Positions 41,758 to 50,981 of a DNA stretch of 64,000 nucleotides are shown here, one piece after another (the stretch's first letter is position 1; the number at the start of each line of letters is the position of its first letter). The notes under the pieces were generated by a model. That model saw only the letters and a program-made list of their open reading frames with translations. It ran no database searches and was not told where the DNA came from. The position numbers and the translations under genes are program-made. The stretch lies in NCBI GenBank assembly GCA_022968985.1, contig JALJPK010000005.1, positions 30,048 through 94,047 on the forward strand, given 5' to 3'. The stretch comes from Pseudomonadales bacterium (GTDB lineage: Bacteria > Pseudomonadota > Gammaproteobacteria > Pseudomonadales > Natronospirillaceae).

Positions 41758-43872
41758 TTATATTTGTTTTTTTAGTTTTCTAATTAAAAGAAACGGCAAT
41801 AATAAAAATATCATTAAGAAATTAAAACTTCCACCACTTCTGCCACCACCTGTATGACTTGGTACTGGTGACTGATACATGGGTTGTTGTGTGTCCACTC
41901 GATTATTTTTAACCGCAGTTGTTTGTCTTTGTGCTTGTGCATTATTCTCTTTTTCTACTCGTTTTTTATTATTTCGATCGATGTTGTTTTTCTCAAACTG
42001 TTCTTCGCGCATCACAATTAACGAGGTGTAGTTAGTAACCAACCCATAGTTAATGGCTATATCGGTGATGGCTTGTTCGGTGTCGTTGTTGTGTCCAAAA
42101 TAAGCCATTTCATTTTCTAAATCTTCAATTTTATTGTAAGCCCATAATCGTTCTATCTCAGGGTTAGTGGTATTACGCTCTGGAAAATTAAATTCGGTTT
42201 GATAGTTTTTTGCTTGCCCTGATACTTTGCCAGTTAATTCAACTTTGGCGATACCGTCACCCCAATAATGCCCCATTATTATTAATTGTTGGCCACGGTA
42301 TAAACTGCCTATTTTTTCTGGTGTGATTTCATCTGTACGTACACCACTTATTTTTATATTGATGTCATGAAACGCTTCGTGGGTTAATTTGCTTGTGGCT
42401 TGTTTTAATTGGCCAACTATATCGTCACTATTTGATACACTGATAGCAAAACCATTTGACACTTTTACCATACTTTCAAGTAACGGACGGTTGGTGCTGT
42501 TACCCATTACAAAGGTAAATAGACGTACGTCTTTTTGCTGTAACAGTTTTAAGAAATCTTGTTTTTTCGTTTTACCTACATTGGCTGCGCCATCGCTTAC
42601 TAATACAAGTGCACTACTGCGATCTGAATCTAAACTTTTTATACCTAGTTTTATGCCGTCGTATAAATTAGTACTGCCATTGGGTTTTTGTTGGATCAAT
42701 TGATTTGACCAAAACTCTACGTTAGTTGGTGTTGCGTAAACAAAACCATTGGTGATCTCTTTGGCTGAATCACTAAAAATGATAATACGAAACCGGTCTT
42801 GTGTATTTAATTTTTCTAAGCCTTTATTAACCCCTTCGACCATGCTGTTATATTTGCCTTGCATTGAACCTGAATAATCCAAAATATATACCCAGTCACG
42901 ACCTTCTGTAATGGGCGCTAGATCATCACCTGGAGTAAAAGTCAGCATAAATGTGCCCTGGTCAGTTTGTTCATTTTTATGGGTCACTAACTCAACACGC
43001 CCGGGTAAATTTGCCTGATGACGCCAATACACAACGATGTCTTGATCTAAATGCTGCACTGCATTTGTGTTTGTAAAGTTTGTTTGTAAAGTGGTTTTAA
43101 AATTTTCTGTGCCTGTCTGAGTGTTTAACTGACTGTCTGTTTGTAATAAGTTATTGTTAATGTCATTGTTTATTTCAACCGACCATTGTTGGGCTGATAT
43201 TTGAGTAATGATGGCATTGGGATGTTTGGGTAAACGAAACTGCTCAACCGGATAAGAGGATCTAAATAATAATTTAAAACTGAATTTTTCGGTGACAACA
43301 TCGTTATTTGTCCAAAATGCAGTGGAGGCTTTATCTGTTCCACCGTCTTCTAATGGATACAAATAACGACCAACACCCATATCAATAAACGCAGGTTGAA
43401 TATACACAAGTTTGATTCTTACATTTTGTTGCGCCCGAACAGGATAGATTGTACTTAGAAAATTGATGTAGTCATTTTTTTCGGTAATAGCAACTTCGCG
43501 ACCCGCTTGTTTTTCTTGTGAGTAAATTTGTTGGGCTTTAATTTTTTCTACTACTTCACCGGTTACTGGTTGTCCATCAATCCAATAAGTAAACTCACCC
43601 ACTGACGCTTTATTAGGCACAGGAAACGAATACTTTGCTTCTAAATCAATTTGATTAGCATTAAAAAATACTTGCTCAATACTAGTGATGGCGTACCCAT
43701 CTTCGATGACTACATTAACGTGATGCTCTTTAATTTCTAACGGTTGTAAAGACAGGTCAACGGGTTGTAATAAACCGGTTGCCAAGCTGTTAAAACTTAT
43801 AATGAATAAGCTGAGCACAGAGACTAATTTTATAGCCTGTTTTTTTAATAAAACATTAAGATAAATTTTCAT
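41758..43872 (-). CDS. VIT/VWA surface protein with GlyGly-CTERM tail
   Basis: From ATG 43872 (GAGGG upstream) the 704-residue protein has a signal peptide (VLSLFIISFNSLATG), then a VIT domain (HVNVVIEDGYAITSIEQVFF, ending YPVRAQQNVRIKLVY). A von Willebrand A domain follows, with the metal site VYILDYSGSMQG, NGSTNLYDG and VLVSDGAANVG. The C-terminus has a low-complexity linker, GGGRSGGS, a hydrophobic helix and a basic end (IRKLKKQ), the GlyGly-CTERM layout cut by rhombosortases. Related VIT/VWA proteins of marine proteobacteria are sortase targets, and no sortase gene is seen here. Likely role: exported adhesion or matrix-binding protein. An XRE regulator is encoded just upstream. Confidence 0.85.
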   Translation of the reverse strand: MKIYLNVLLKKQAIKLVSVLSLFIISFNSLATGLLQPVDLSLQPLEIKEHHVNVVIEDGYAITSIEQVFFNANQIDLEAKYSFPVPNKASVGEFTYWIDGQPVTGEVVEKIKAQQIYSQEKQAGREVAITEKNDYINFLSTIYPVRAQQNVRIKLVYIQPAFIDMGVGRYLYPLEDGGTDKASTAFWTNNDVVTEKFSFKLLFRSSYPVEQFRLPKHPNAIITQISAQQWSVEINNDINNNLLQTDSQLNTQTGTENFKTTLQTNFTNTNAVQHLDQDIVVYWRHQANLPGRVELVTHKNEQTDQGTFMLTFTPGDDLAPITEGRDWVYILDYSGSMQGKYNSMVEGVNKGLEKLNTQDRFRIIIFSDSAKEITNGFVYATPTNVEFWSNQLIQQKPNGSTNLYDGIKLGIKSLDSDRSSALVLVSDGAANVGKTKKQDFLKLLQQKDVRLFTFVMGNSTNRPLLESMVKVSNGFAISVSNSDDIVGQLKQATSKLTHEAFHDINIKISGVRTDEITPEKIGSLYRGQQLIIMGHYWGDGIAKVELTGKVSGQAKNYQTEFNFPERNTTNPEIERLWAYNKIEDLENEMAYFGHNNDTEQAITDIAINYGLVTNYTSLIVMREEQFEKNNIDRNNKKRVEKENNAQAQRQTTAVKNNRVDTQQPMYQSPVPSHTGGGRSGGSFNFLMIFLLLPFLLIRKLKKQI

Positions 43873-44002
43873 GATAAACCCTCGTATTAAATAAATAACC
43901 ACAGCGGTTGGCTGTTGTTTGGTTAATAGTTTGGGTCTGAGTGTTGTTTATTGCAACTTCGATAAACTAAGTCTTATATAAAAGGCTTGATGGTATCGTA
44001 TA

Positions 44003-44770
44003 TTAATACTTTTTGATAAAAGGGGTTTTGATTTGCTCTTGTTTTTGTAAATGCTCAAATAAACCATGACGCCAACCTCGAATGGCTAATACCGCTGTGA
44101 TACCAATTCGATCATCAAGGGGTAAATTAGAATCTTCTTGATTTAATAGTTCAAATTCGTGGGCTAAACGTTTTATTTTTCGTTGGAATTGCGCATTACT
44201 TTGTTTTGATAACATACCATTTAACACCAATAATATTTCATCTTCGTGCTCAAACTGACTATTAAAATAGACATTACCCACCGACAACCTAAAGAATTTT
44301 TGAATTGGGCCATTTTCAAGCCAACCAAAGTTACTATCCACTCGTAATTTAATTCGGTTACCCGGCAATAAATCGATCAATTTTAAGCGATCTAATTTAG
44401 CTAAATATTGAATACATTGAGTTTGGGCAATTTGATAATAAGTAACAATTTCGTCCATGGTCCACTTATTTAAGACACAAACCGTGATCAATAATAGTTT
44501 GATGTCTTTTGTAATTTCTTCTTCTTGAGCAACACTTAAGTGCTGTAGTTGCCCTTGTTGTTTGGTCATTTTTTTAACAAGGTCAGATATTTCAATATCC
44601 ATCATCTGGCAAATTAGATCTAGGCGCACTAAGGAAATGTTTTCTTCAGAAAACAAACGTTTGATACTGGCTTGGGTTAAATCAAGTTGTTTGGCGACAT
44701 CGGCATAAGTCAGGCTGTTGGCTTTTAACTCTTTTTTTAATGTTTTAATTAGTGCAGTTGTTTGAGCCAT
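44003..44770 (-). CDS. XRE-type helix-turn-helix regulator
   Basis: The 255-residue protein opens with an HTH (SLTYADVAKQLDLTQASIKR, then LFSEENISLVRLDLICQMM), the classic XRE fold. A long C-terminal part follows, containing a second possible winged helix (WTMDEIVTYYQIAQTQCIQY) and WLENGPIQKFFRLSVGNVYF. This two-part plan is common in uncharacterised proteobacterial regulators. It is in the same direction as the VIT/VWA gene, about 130 bases upstream, and may share its transcript. Confidence 0.75.
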   Translation of the reverse strand: MAQTTALIKTLKKELKANSLTYADVAKQLDLTQASIKRLFSEENISLVRLDLICQMMDIEISDLVKKMTKQQGQLQHLSVAQEEEITKDIKLLLITVCVLNKWTMDEIVTYYQIAQTQCIQYLAKLDRLKLIDLLPGNRIKLRVDSNFGWLENGPIQKFFRLSVGNVYFNSQFEHEDEILLVLNGMLSKQSNAQFQRKIKRLAHEFELLNQEDSNLPLDDRIGITAVLAIRGWRHGLFEHLQKQEQIKTPFIKKY

Positions 44771-44916
44771 GGGGATTTTCCTTTTTATTGATTGAGTGGT
44801 GATTTATGCGGACTTATTGAATGAGGATAGCATCTTGGTAGCGGATAATGCTACTTTTTGGTTTTTCTTGTGTGCAGGGTATATAAAGTTAATCATTTCT
44901 AATACTTTAATTAATT

Positions 44917-45093
44917 GGCTATGTATTAAATTGTTGTTGCTGCTTCTGAATTAGTGTTTTGGATATAGTCGTATTGAGGGCTATGTATTAAATTGTTGTT
45001 GCAGCTGAAGTTGTGTTTGGGATGATAAGAGCAAAATGAGTATCCACTTTTGTGTGGGTGAAAGCTTGTTTTCATGGATATGGAAAAAATGAA
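44917..45093. mobile_element. Two truncated MITE left ends
   Basis: GGCTATGTATTAAATTGTTG begins at 44917 and again at 44979, each followed by a short divergent tail that resembles the first 60 bases of the complete elements downstream. They lack right ends and look like nested or partial copies. Confidence 0.6.
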
Positions 45094-45245
45094 GGCTATG
45101 TTTTAAATTGTTGTTGCAGCTAAAATAATGCTTTGGATGCAGATGTAATAATTGATTAAATCAGGCTCTTACGGCATTAACACACACAAAAACTTATTAA
45201 ATTCAGCTTATTTCAGGTGCTGCAACACAAATTCATAACATAGCT
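45094..45245. mobile_element. IS1595-derived MITE, copy 1
   Basis: The left end GGCTATGTTTTAAATTGTTG and a right end finishing CATAACATAGC form imperfect inverted repeats that match the ends of the IS at 23601-24670. Length is about 152 bp with no gene inside. The inner TACGGCATTAAC and AAAACTTATTAAA are shared with copy 2. Confidence 0.75.
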
Positions 45246-45253
45246 AATTAATT

Positions 45254-45407
45254 GGCTATGTTTTACATTGTTGTTGCTGCTTTTGAATTATTGTTTTGGA
45301 TACAGATGTAATAATCGATTAAATCGAATTTTTACGGCATTAACGTTCAAAAAAACTTATTAAAATCTGCTTAATATAGGTGCTGCAACACAAATTCATA
45401 ACATAGC
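45254..45407. mobile_element. IS1595-derived MITE, copy 2
   Basis: A second element of about 154 bp, 8 bases from copy 1, with the same ends and interior. It ends 101 bases before the NERD gene, so it forms part of that gene's upstream region. Confidence 0.75.
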
Positions 45408-45508
45408 ATTTTGATAACATCACTAATTCTATTATATAGGTAACTAGATTATCCTCAGTAGATAGTGAATAATTACAAACATAATAAGTATTAAACAAAG
45501 GTTTTTGG

Positions 45509-46594
45509 ATGATCTGTAAAGATAAAACAATAAATGACACTCGTTCTGCTAGATTAAAACCCGCTAACGAATACGAAAAGTCCGTTGAGTTCTTTTTACA
45601 GCAAGAGTTTAAAAGCCAGTCTGATATTTTAGTATTTAATGACTTAATGCTGAATTTTGATGATAACAAATGTCAGATCGATCATTTAATTGTGTATCGT
45701 TATGGTTTTATCTTAATTGAATCAACAACCATTACAGGTGAAGTGCGTGTTAACTCGTTAGACGAATGGTTACGTAATAATAATCGTCAATGGTCTGCGA
45801 TTGCCTCACCTGTTAAACAAATTAAACTACAGCAAACAATATTAAAAGAGTTATTAGCTGCCAATGCTTCAAGTATATTAGGAAAATTAATATTTGATAA
45901 CCTTCAGCTTAGTTTTGCAAAACATAGCTGGGATCAATTATATTCGATTACTCATAATACGATTATTGACCGAGATGGGGCTACCGAGACTGTAAAAAGT
46001 AAAATGGTTAAAGTCGATTTTATTGTTGATCGTTGTAAGAAGATTATGAGTTTACCTATCAGTATTTTAGACAGTGATTCAAAATTTTTAGATTCTAGAA
46101 TTAGTTTTAAAGCCAGTGAATTAGAAAATTTAAGGAAGTTTTTAATAGAAGTCGATTTAGAATGTAGAAAAATGGATAAAAAATCGAATTCAGAAAAAGA
46201 AAAAACATTAATTAAAACTGCTACCACTTCTTTGACTTTAAAAGTAATACCTAAACAACAAGTTGAGTCGAAATCAACGGTTCAAAAAAAGCCAGTTAAA
46301 AAAGAAAAAATCGAAGATCCTAAAACTACCGAAACTACGAAAACTGAAAAATCAGAAGTAAAAGTCGATTTAGACAATATAATCGTTTGTAAAAAATGTA
46401 AGAAAACTGACTCATTAGAAGGGAAATGGGGTAAATACGGTTATTATGTATTTTGTTCAGATTGCAAGTGTAATACATCTATGAAAATTAATTGTCCGTC
46501 TTGTGATTCTAAAAATGTAAAAAACAGAAAAGAAAAAAACAATTATTATGTAGTTTGTTTAGACTGTAAAAAAGAAGCTTTGGTGATGAGTTAA
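45509..46594 (+). CDS. NERD-domain protein with zinc-ribbon tail
   Basis: The 361-residue protein starts with a NERD (nuclease-related) domain at about residues 15-130: ANEYEKSVEFFLQQEF, QIDHLIVYRYGFILIES (D-x-x-V with the acidic-hydrophobic core) and NRQWSAIASPVKQIKL. A Lys/Thr-rich linker follows, then two C-x-x-C pairs (CKKCKKTDSLEGKWGKYGYY with CSDC; CPSC with CLDC) that form zinc ribbons. NERD domains are related to PD-(D/E)xK nucleases, but activity is seldom shown. MITE copies lie just upstream. Role could be nucleic-acid handling or defence; that is inferred. Confidence 0.75.
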   Translation: MICKDKTINDTRSARLKPANEYEKSVEFFLQQEFKSQSDILVFNDLMLNFDDNKCQIDHLIVYRYGFILIESTTITGEVRVNSLDEWLRNNNRQWSAIASPVKQIKLQQTILKELLAANASSILGKLIFDNLQLSFAKHSWDQLYSITHNTIIDRDGATETVKSKMVKVDFIVDRCKKIMSLPISILDSDSKFLDSRISFKASELENLRKFLIEVDLECRKMDKKSNSEKEKTLIKTATTSLTLKVIPKQQVESKSTVQKKPVKKEKIEDPKTTETTKTEKSEVKVDLDNIIVCKKCKKTDSLEGKWGKYGYYVFCSDCKCNTSMKINCPSCDSKNVKNRKEKNNYYVVCLDCKKEALVMS

Positions 46595-46742
46595 ACAGCA
46601 TTATATTTAAACCTTATTTAATCTCGATATTATTATTTATATAACAATATGGATTAACCTGGCTACGTTTTATTGTTTAACTAAAATGATCTGTGATTTA
46701 ATTTTTGGTTGTGATGATCAAACGCTTAGCCTTAATAAAGAT

Positions 46743-48317
46743 TTATTGCTGCTGAAACATCCCGTAAGCTTTTAACTTTTCATTGCCTATCTGATTATTA
46801 CGATAATTGTCTTTTAGCGCTTCAACCATTTTTAAAAGTTGATCGTATTTATCAAATTTATTGTCTTCATTAATTTGTCCTAACTTGTCTTCTAAAAAAC
46901 GCGATGAATCAAGTTTGTGTTCAAATTCATAAATTGATTTTTGTTGTAATAATTGACTGAATTTAACTTCAACTCCAACATCCAAAAACTCCACCTGACT
47001 AAACTTAAATTGTTTATCTGTTTGATTAATTTCACTATTTTGTAATTTTGTTTTTCCATTTAATGTATCTATGGCTTGTGTATCATTTTGTTTTGTTGAA
47101 CCGCCCTGTTTTGACAAACCATTTTTATTTATTGATTGTATTTGATTAATACTTGATTCATCGTCTTCTACATTAGTTAATTCAACAGAATTGATTAAAT
47201 TAGTATTAAAATCAGAATTTTTGATTAAATCGACACCTCTAAAGTCACGTATTGTTGGTATTGTTGGTATAGTTGGTATAGTTGGTATAGTTGATGTCAT
47301 TAATGTATCTGAAATTAAAAAATCCATTTCTTGCACAACCAATACCTGCCCGGTTTCACTTAATGCCACTGAACTGTTTTTAACTTTTCCATACGAATTA
47401 TTGTCTTGGGTGGTTAAATCAAATTCACTTTTTACACTCCCCAAATAAATCGCACCAATTTCTAATGTCTTTAAAGTTGTTAATGTTTCGATATTATTTT
47501 CAAAAGTTAATATTTGTAGTTGTGAATAAATGACGTCGTTTTCATCAATCCATCCATTGTTATCATCATCATATACTCTCAAATCAGTAAAAGCAGAACC
47601 TGATTGTGGCCCAAACATTTCATTGCCATCGTCAATTATTCCATTGTCATTTTTATCGAATACAATAAAACCTGTGCCTGTTGCGGTTTGTTTGATGTTG
47701 TTTTTTACTCCATCTTTATTTAGGTCAAACTCAAAAACTGCGTTTGAAAACTGAGGTAATCCACCTTTGAAATTAATAACTAAAGGATCTAACCATTTTT
47801 TTTGACCTTCATATTCAGAATTTACTGTGGACTTAAATTCACGATTCATTGATAATTCTAATAAAAAATTAATACTCTCGCCATTTTCTAATTGAACCGA
47901 ACCTTCTGCCTGCACTTGGCTTTGCTCTTTTTCATAAATTGTTTTTTCAATTTTAATATTGACCTGTGCTTTAACCGCTGCACTTTCTAATTGTTGTGAA
48001 TTACGTACCATCATTGTAAATCCAACGGCCTCACGTGCGTCACCTACTAGAAAATTATCTACAACTACAGATTGACCTAATACGGATTGGGCCAGGTCAC
48101 TGAACAAAATTTCAGTGTCTATTATTTTATCGGGTTGATGTTTATTAGTTATAATAGAATTACTATTAAGTTGAGTTGAATTTGTCCAATACACTTCTTT
48201 TTGTTGACTAAATAGCTGTTTATTGTTTTCACTTGTTTGAATCAACACTGTGTTTTGTTCCTCACGAAACTTAGAGTGCTGGGTACTAAATTCAATTTGA
48301 CTATTATCAATTCTCAC
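46743..48317 (-). CDS. Calcium-binding-like hypothetical protein
   Basis: The 524-residue protein has no signal peptide. Residues 200-275 contain three dockerin/EF-like loops: FDLNKDGVKNN, FDKNDNGIIDDGNEMFG and YDDDNNGWIDENDVI, with alternating Asp/Asn typical of calcium sites. The N-terminus (MRIDNSQIEFSTQHSKFREE) resembles a family of proteobacterial proteins with the same opening and loop region. A TIP-TIP-TIP-TIP repeat near residue 347 is encoded by a short 9-bp tandem repeat (about 47243-47296). The C-terminal third is Asn/Gln/Lys-rich and likely disordered. Function unknown. Confidence 0.6.
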   Translation of the reverse strand: MRIDNSQIEFSTQHSKFREEQNTVLIQTSENNKQLFSQQKEVYWTNSTQLNSNSIITNKHQPDKIIDTEILFSDLAQSVLGQSVVVDNFLVGDAREAVGFTMMVRNSQQLESAAVKAQVNIKIEKTIYEKEQSQVQAEGSVQLENGESINFLLELSMNREFKSTVNSEYEGQKKWLDPLVINFKGGLPQFSNAVFEFDLNKDGVKNNIKQTATGTGFIVFDKNDNGIIDDGNEMFGPQSGSAFTDLRVYDDDNNGWIDENDVIYSQLQILTFENNIETLTTLKTLEIGAIYLGSVKSEFDLTTQDNNSYGKVKNSSVALSETGQVLVVQEMDFLISDTLMTSTIPTIPTIPTIPTIRDFRGVDLIKNSDFNTNLINSVELTNVEDDESSINQIQSINKNGLSKQGGSTKQNDTQAIDTLNGKTKLQNSEINQTDKQFKFSQVEFLDVGVEVKFSQLLQQKSIYEFEHKLDSSRFLEDKLGQINEDNKFDKYDQLLKMVEALKDNYRNNQIGNEKLKAYGMFQQQ

Positions 48318-48686
48318 AATTAATCCAATACAAGTTATAGATTTAAATTATATCGGCGATTTGACTTAAAGATTTAGAGCTATTTTGTAACACTTTGCTT
48401 GTTTATTTAATTGTTTGTTTGTTTGATATACATATTGATAGATTGATAGATTGATAAACACTATTTATTCTAACGTCTTTATATGTAAAGACTGGTTTTA
48501 TATTTCAAACTGACAGGTCAAACATCCTTGTTGTTTTTTCATGTAATTTGTCAGTTTAATTTAAATATCCACTACTATATTAAACTCAAACCAACTGTCT
48601 TTGATTGCACATTGTGTTCAGGTTAAATGAAAGTAGCCAACTTAATTTAAATACCTACTACTACATCAAACCCAAACCAACTTAAT
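48318..48686. other. 369-bp spacer holding duplicated caspase gene ends
   Basis: Apart from the two extra copies of the caspase 3' end (see 48556-48732), it has a short GATAGATT repeat near 48436-48454. No gene is called. Confidence 0.6.
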
Positions 48687-48732
48687 TTAAATATCTATTC
48701 CTACATTAAATCCAAACCAACTGTCTTTGATC
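48556..48732 (-). repeat. Three copies of the caspase gene 3' end
   Basis: Copy 3 (48682-48732) encodes the real C-terminus SWFGFNVGIDI and its stop. Copies 2 (48642-48680) and 1 (48556-48606) would read SWFGFDVVVGI and KDSWFEFNIVVDI, each also ending in TAA followed by ATTAA. The substitutions leave the beta-strand pattern intact. Confidence 0.75.
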
Positions 48733-50981
48733 AAATTCGGGCCCGTTAGCATTTCATTTATAGTTGTTATTTCCTCTTTATTTGAATCAATTGTTTTATT
48801 ATATGAAAATCCGATATTTGGTTTTAAATAATTTGATATTTTATAACCAAAATCAATTTGATATTTGGCTACTATAATTCGTTCAATATTTTGTTCAAAA
48901 TCTTCAAATGAGTCATACTGATCACAAAATTCACAATCTAATTTTCTTAAATAACTAACTGAACTTAAACTGTTGTCCATGACTATTTTATTAGTAATAT
49001 TATGGGTTAATCCCAAACCAAATCCAGCTTTGTATATATCTGAGTCTTTATGTTTTGCTATAAATAGATGGCTGTATGATTTTTTTGATCCTGTTTTAAT
49101 GCCTACATTAATAAATTCTAATTCATCATAAGACACAGCAACATCCATACGACCATCACCTATTATATTAATTAAACCAAATGTATAACCGTCCATTTCT
49201 TTTGCTACATTCACTACCCCAAATTGGAAACCTTTCATTTTATTGGCAATATTCACTACACCAGACATTTGTAATCCGTCCATGTCATTGGCTATATTTA
49301 CCACACCAGAAAACTGAGCACCTTGCATTTGTTTTAAACTAATATTTACAACCCCAGTGGCTTGTAGGCCTTTATAACTTTGTTGAGTATAATTGAGAAC
49401 ACCCGAAGCCATAAACCCTTTACTTGTAGATGTATTAGTCACTTTTTTATCTGAGAACAATGTATTATCGTTTAATATAATATTGGCTACACCTGTTGCT
49501 AATAACCCAGTTGTTGCTCCTTGAGAAATATTGGTAGTACCTGATGCCATAAAACCTTTAAATTTATTTTGACTATAATTTAAAACACCCGTAAACATAT
49601 TACCATTATTTGTTTGGCCTAAATGGACATTGGCTACCCCTGACATCGACCACCCAGAAAAATCGCCTTTATTATAATTAAACGTACCTGCAATAAGCGC
49701 ACCTTTTGTACTGTCTTCAATGTAGTTATAAATTGAACCCATCGCTAGACCTTTTATTTGATAGGTTTGATTACCAAATATATTTAAATCCAATTTAACA
49801 CGTTGTTTATTATTATTGATATTCGCAGGGAATTGCATACTAGGTATAACTGAAAATTTAAAACCAAGTTCTTCTATTTCATTATATTTTACTCCTCCTC
49901 TAGCCACTGAATAAGTAGGGTCAATCTCGTTTAGACTATCAATTCTTAATTCTGTGATTCCTTTATTTATTACAAATTTTTGTTGCTGATAAACTTTACC
50001 ATTATTTTCAATTGTTATTTGGTAAACACCAGGCTCTAAACCAATCGTTAATGGTTCGGCACTAAATTTATTAAGCTCTACTTTTAAACGTCCATTTTGA
50101 TCACGAATATATATTCTACCAATCACGTCTTCTTTGATTAATAAATTAGCTGATGTTTTTGTAAGGTCGGTTAATACTAAAGAGCTTTCACCTGACAATT
50201 GAATGTCGTATGCAGCATGCTGAGCACCATATACCGAACCTTGAGTTCGCGCTAGGGTTTCACTTGATGCATATTGGTACGCTTCATCTAAGGTGATTTT
50301 ATTATCTTTGGATATATCGGCAGCACCACGTAATGCAGATACTAAATAATGTGTAAAATAAGCGCCTTCAATGGCGTCACTTTCTTGTGCGGCTTCATCA
50401 ACTGAACTTGACGCTAAATATGCGTATCCCTCTAATGATGACGATTCATTTGCTAAGAATGGTTTAACAGATTGTCCACCTTTTAATCTAGTGAATGCAC
50501 CTGACGCACATGAATCTAAAATAGCTAATTTTACATCGGCATTCACTGCTTTTAGACTGTCTTTTAATGCCTTATACGTCAACGATTGCTCACCTAACAA
50601 CAAGCTTTTTTCATCACTATGGCCTGAATAATAAAAAATAAACTCTACTCTAGGTTTAACTCCATCAACAATTTTAGCTTGGTCCTCGGCTATTTTTTTA
50701 TTGACGTTTTGAATCGCACTTAATAATTCATCAATTGTAGGCTCTAATAACAAATGATTATTCTGATCTTCTAATCCACCTAAAGATGTGAAAACATCAG
50801 AAAAAGATTGGGCGTCGTCATCGGCATATTTTAAAGTGATTCGTTGTTGCCCACCTGAATTAGATCCAGCTATAACAGCGTAACGTTTAACACCCTGAGT
50901 GTCTGATTTTACATTGGCCTGTGAATTTAGTGCAACACATATAGAGATACTAGTAACTAATAAAATATTAAATAATTTCAT
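48687..50981 (-). CDS. Exported caspase with surface repeats and barrel-like C-terminus
   Basis: The 764-residue precursor has a signal peptide (LLVTSISICVALNSQANV). The caspase (C14) domain spans about residues 30-270, with FIFYYSGHSDEKSL (catalytic His121) and KLAILDSCASGAF (Cys158). DISKDNKITLDEAY is the calcium-like loop common in bacterial metacaspases. A small beta-sandwich follows (290-345, LTIGLEPGVYQITIENNGK). Next come many GVxN-type repeats, for example FSGVVNIANDMDGLQMSGVV, at about 405-605, like LA_2272 surface repeats. The last 150 residues are strand-rich and end GFNVGIDI, like an outer-membrane barrel. It is the last gene of the ECF operon; TAATG overlaps the gene before. An exported, envelope-located protease is likely, and its target is unknown. 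Confidence 0.85.
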   Translation of the reverse strand: MKLFNILLVTSISICVALNSQANVKSDTQGVKRYAVIAGSNSGGQQRITLKYADDDAQSFSDVFTSLGGLEDQNNHLLLEPTIDELLSAIQNVNKKIAEDQAKIVDGVKPRVEFIFYYSGHSDEKSLLLGEQSLTYKALKDSLKAVNADVKLAILDSCASGAFTRLKGGQSVKPFLANESSSLEGYAYLASSSVDEAAQESDAIEGAYFTHYLVSALRGAADISKDNKITLDEAYQYASSETLARTQGSVYGAQHAAYDIQLSGESSLVLTDLTKTSANLLIKEDVIGRIYIRDQNGRLKVELNKFSAEPLTIGLEPGVYQITIENNGKVYQQQKFVINKGITELRIDSLNEIDPTYSVARGGVKYNEIEELGFKFSVIPSMQFPANINNNKQRVKLDLNIFGNQTYQIKGLAMGSIYNYIEDSTKGALIAGTFNYNKGDFSGWSMSGVANVHLGQTNNGNMFTGVLNYSQNKFKGFMASGTTNISQGATTGLLATGVANIILNDNTLFSDKKVTNTSTSKGFMASGVLNYTQQSYKGLQATGVVNISLKQMQGAQFSGVVNIANDMDGLQMSGVVNIANKMKGFQFGVVNVAKEMDGYTFGLINIIGDGRMDVAVSYDELEFINVGIKTGSKKSYSHLFIAKHKDSDIYKAGFGLGLTHNITNKIVMDNSLSSVSYLRKLDCEFCDQYDSFEDFEQNIERIIVAKYQIDFGYKISNYLKPNIGFSYNKTIDSNKEEITTINEMLTGPNLIKDSWFGFNVGIDI

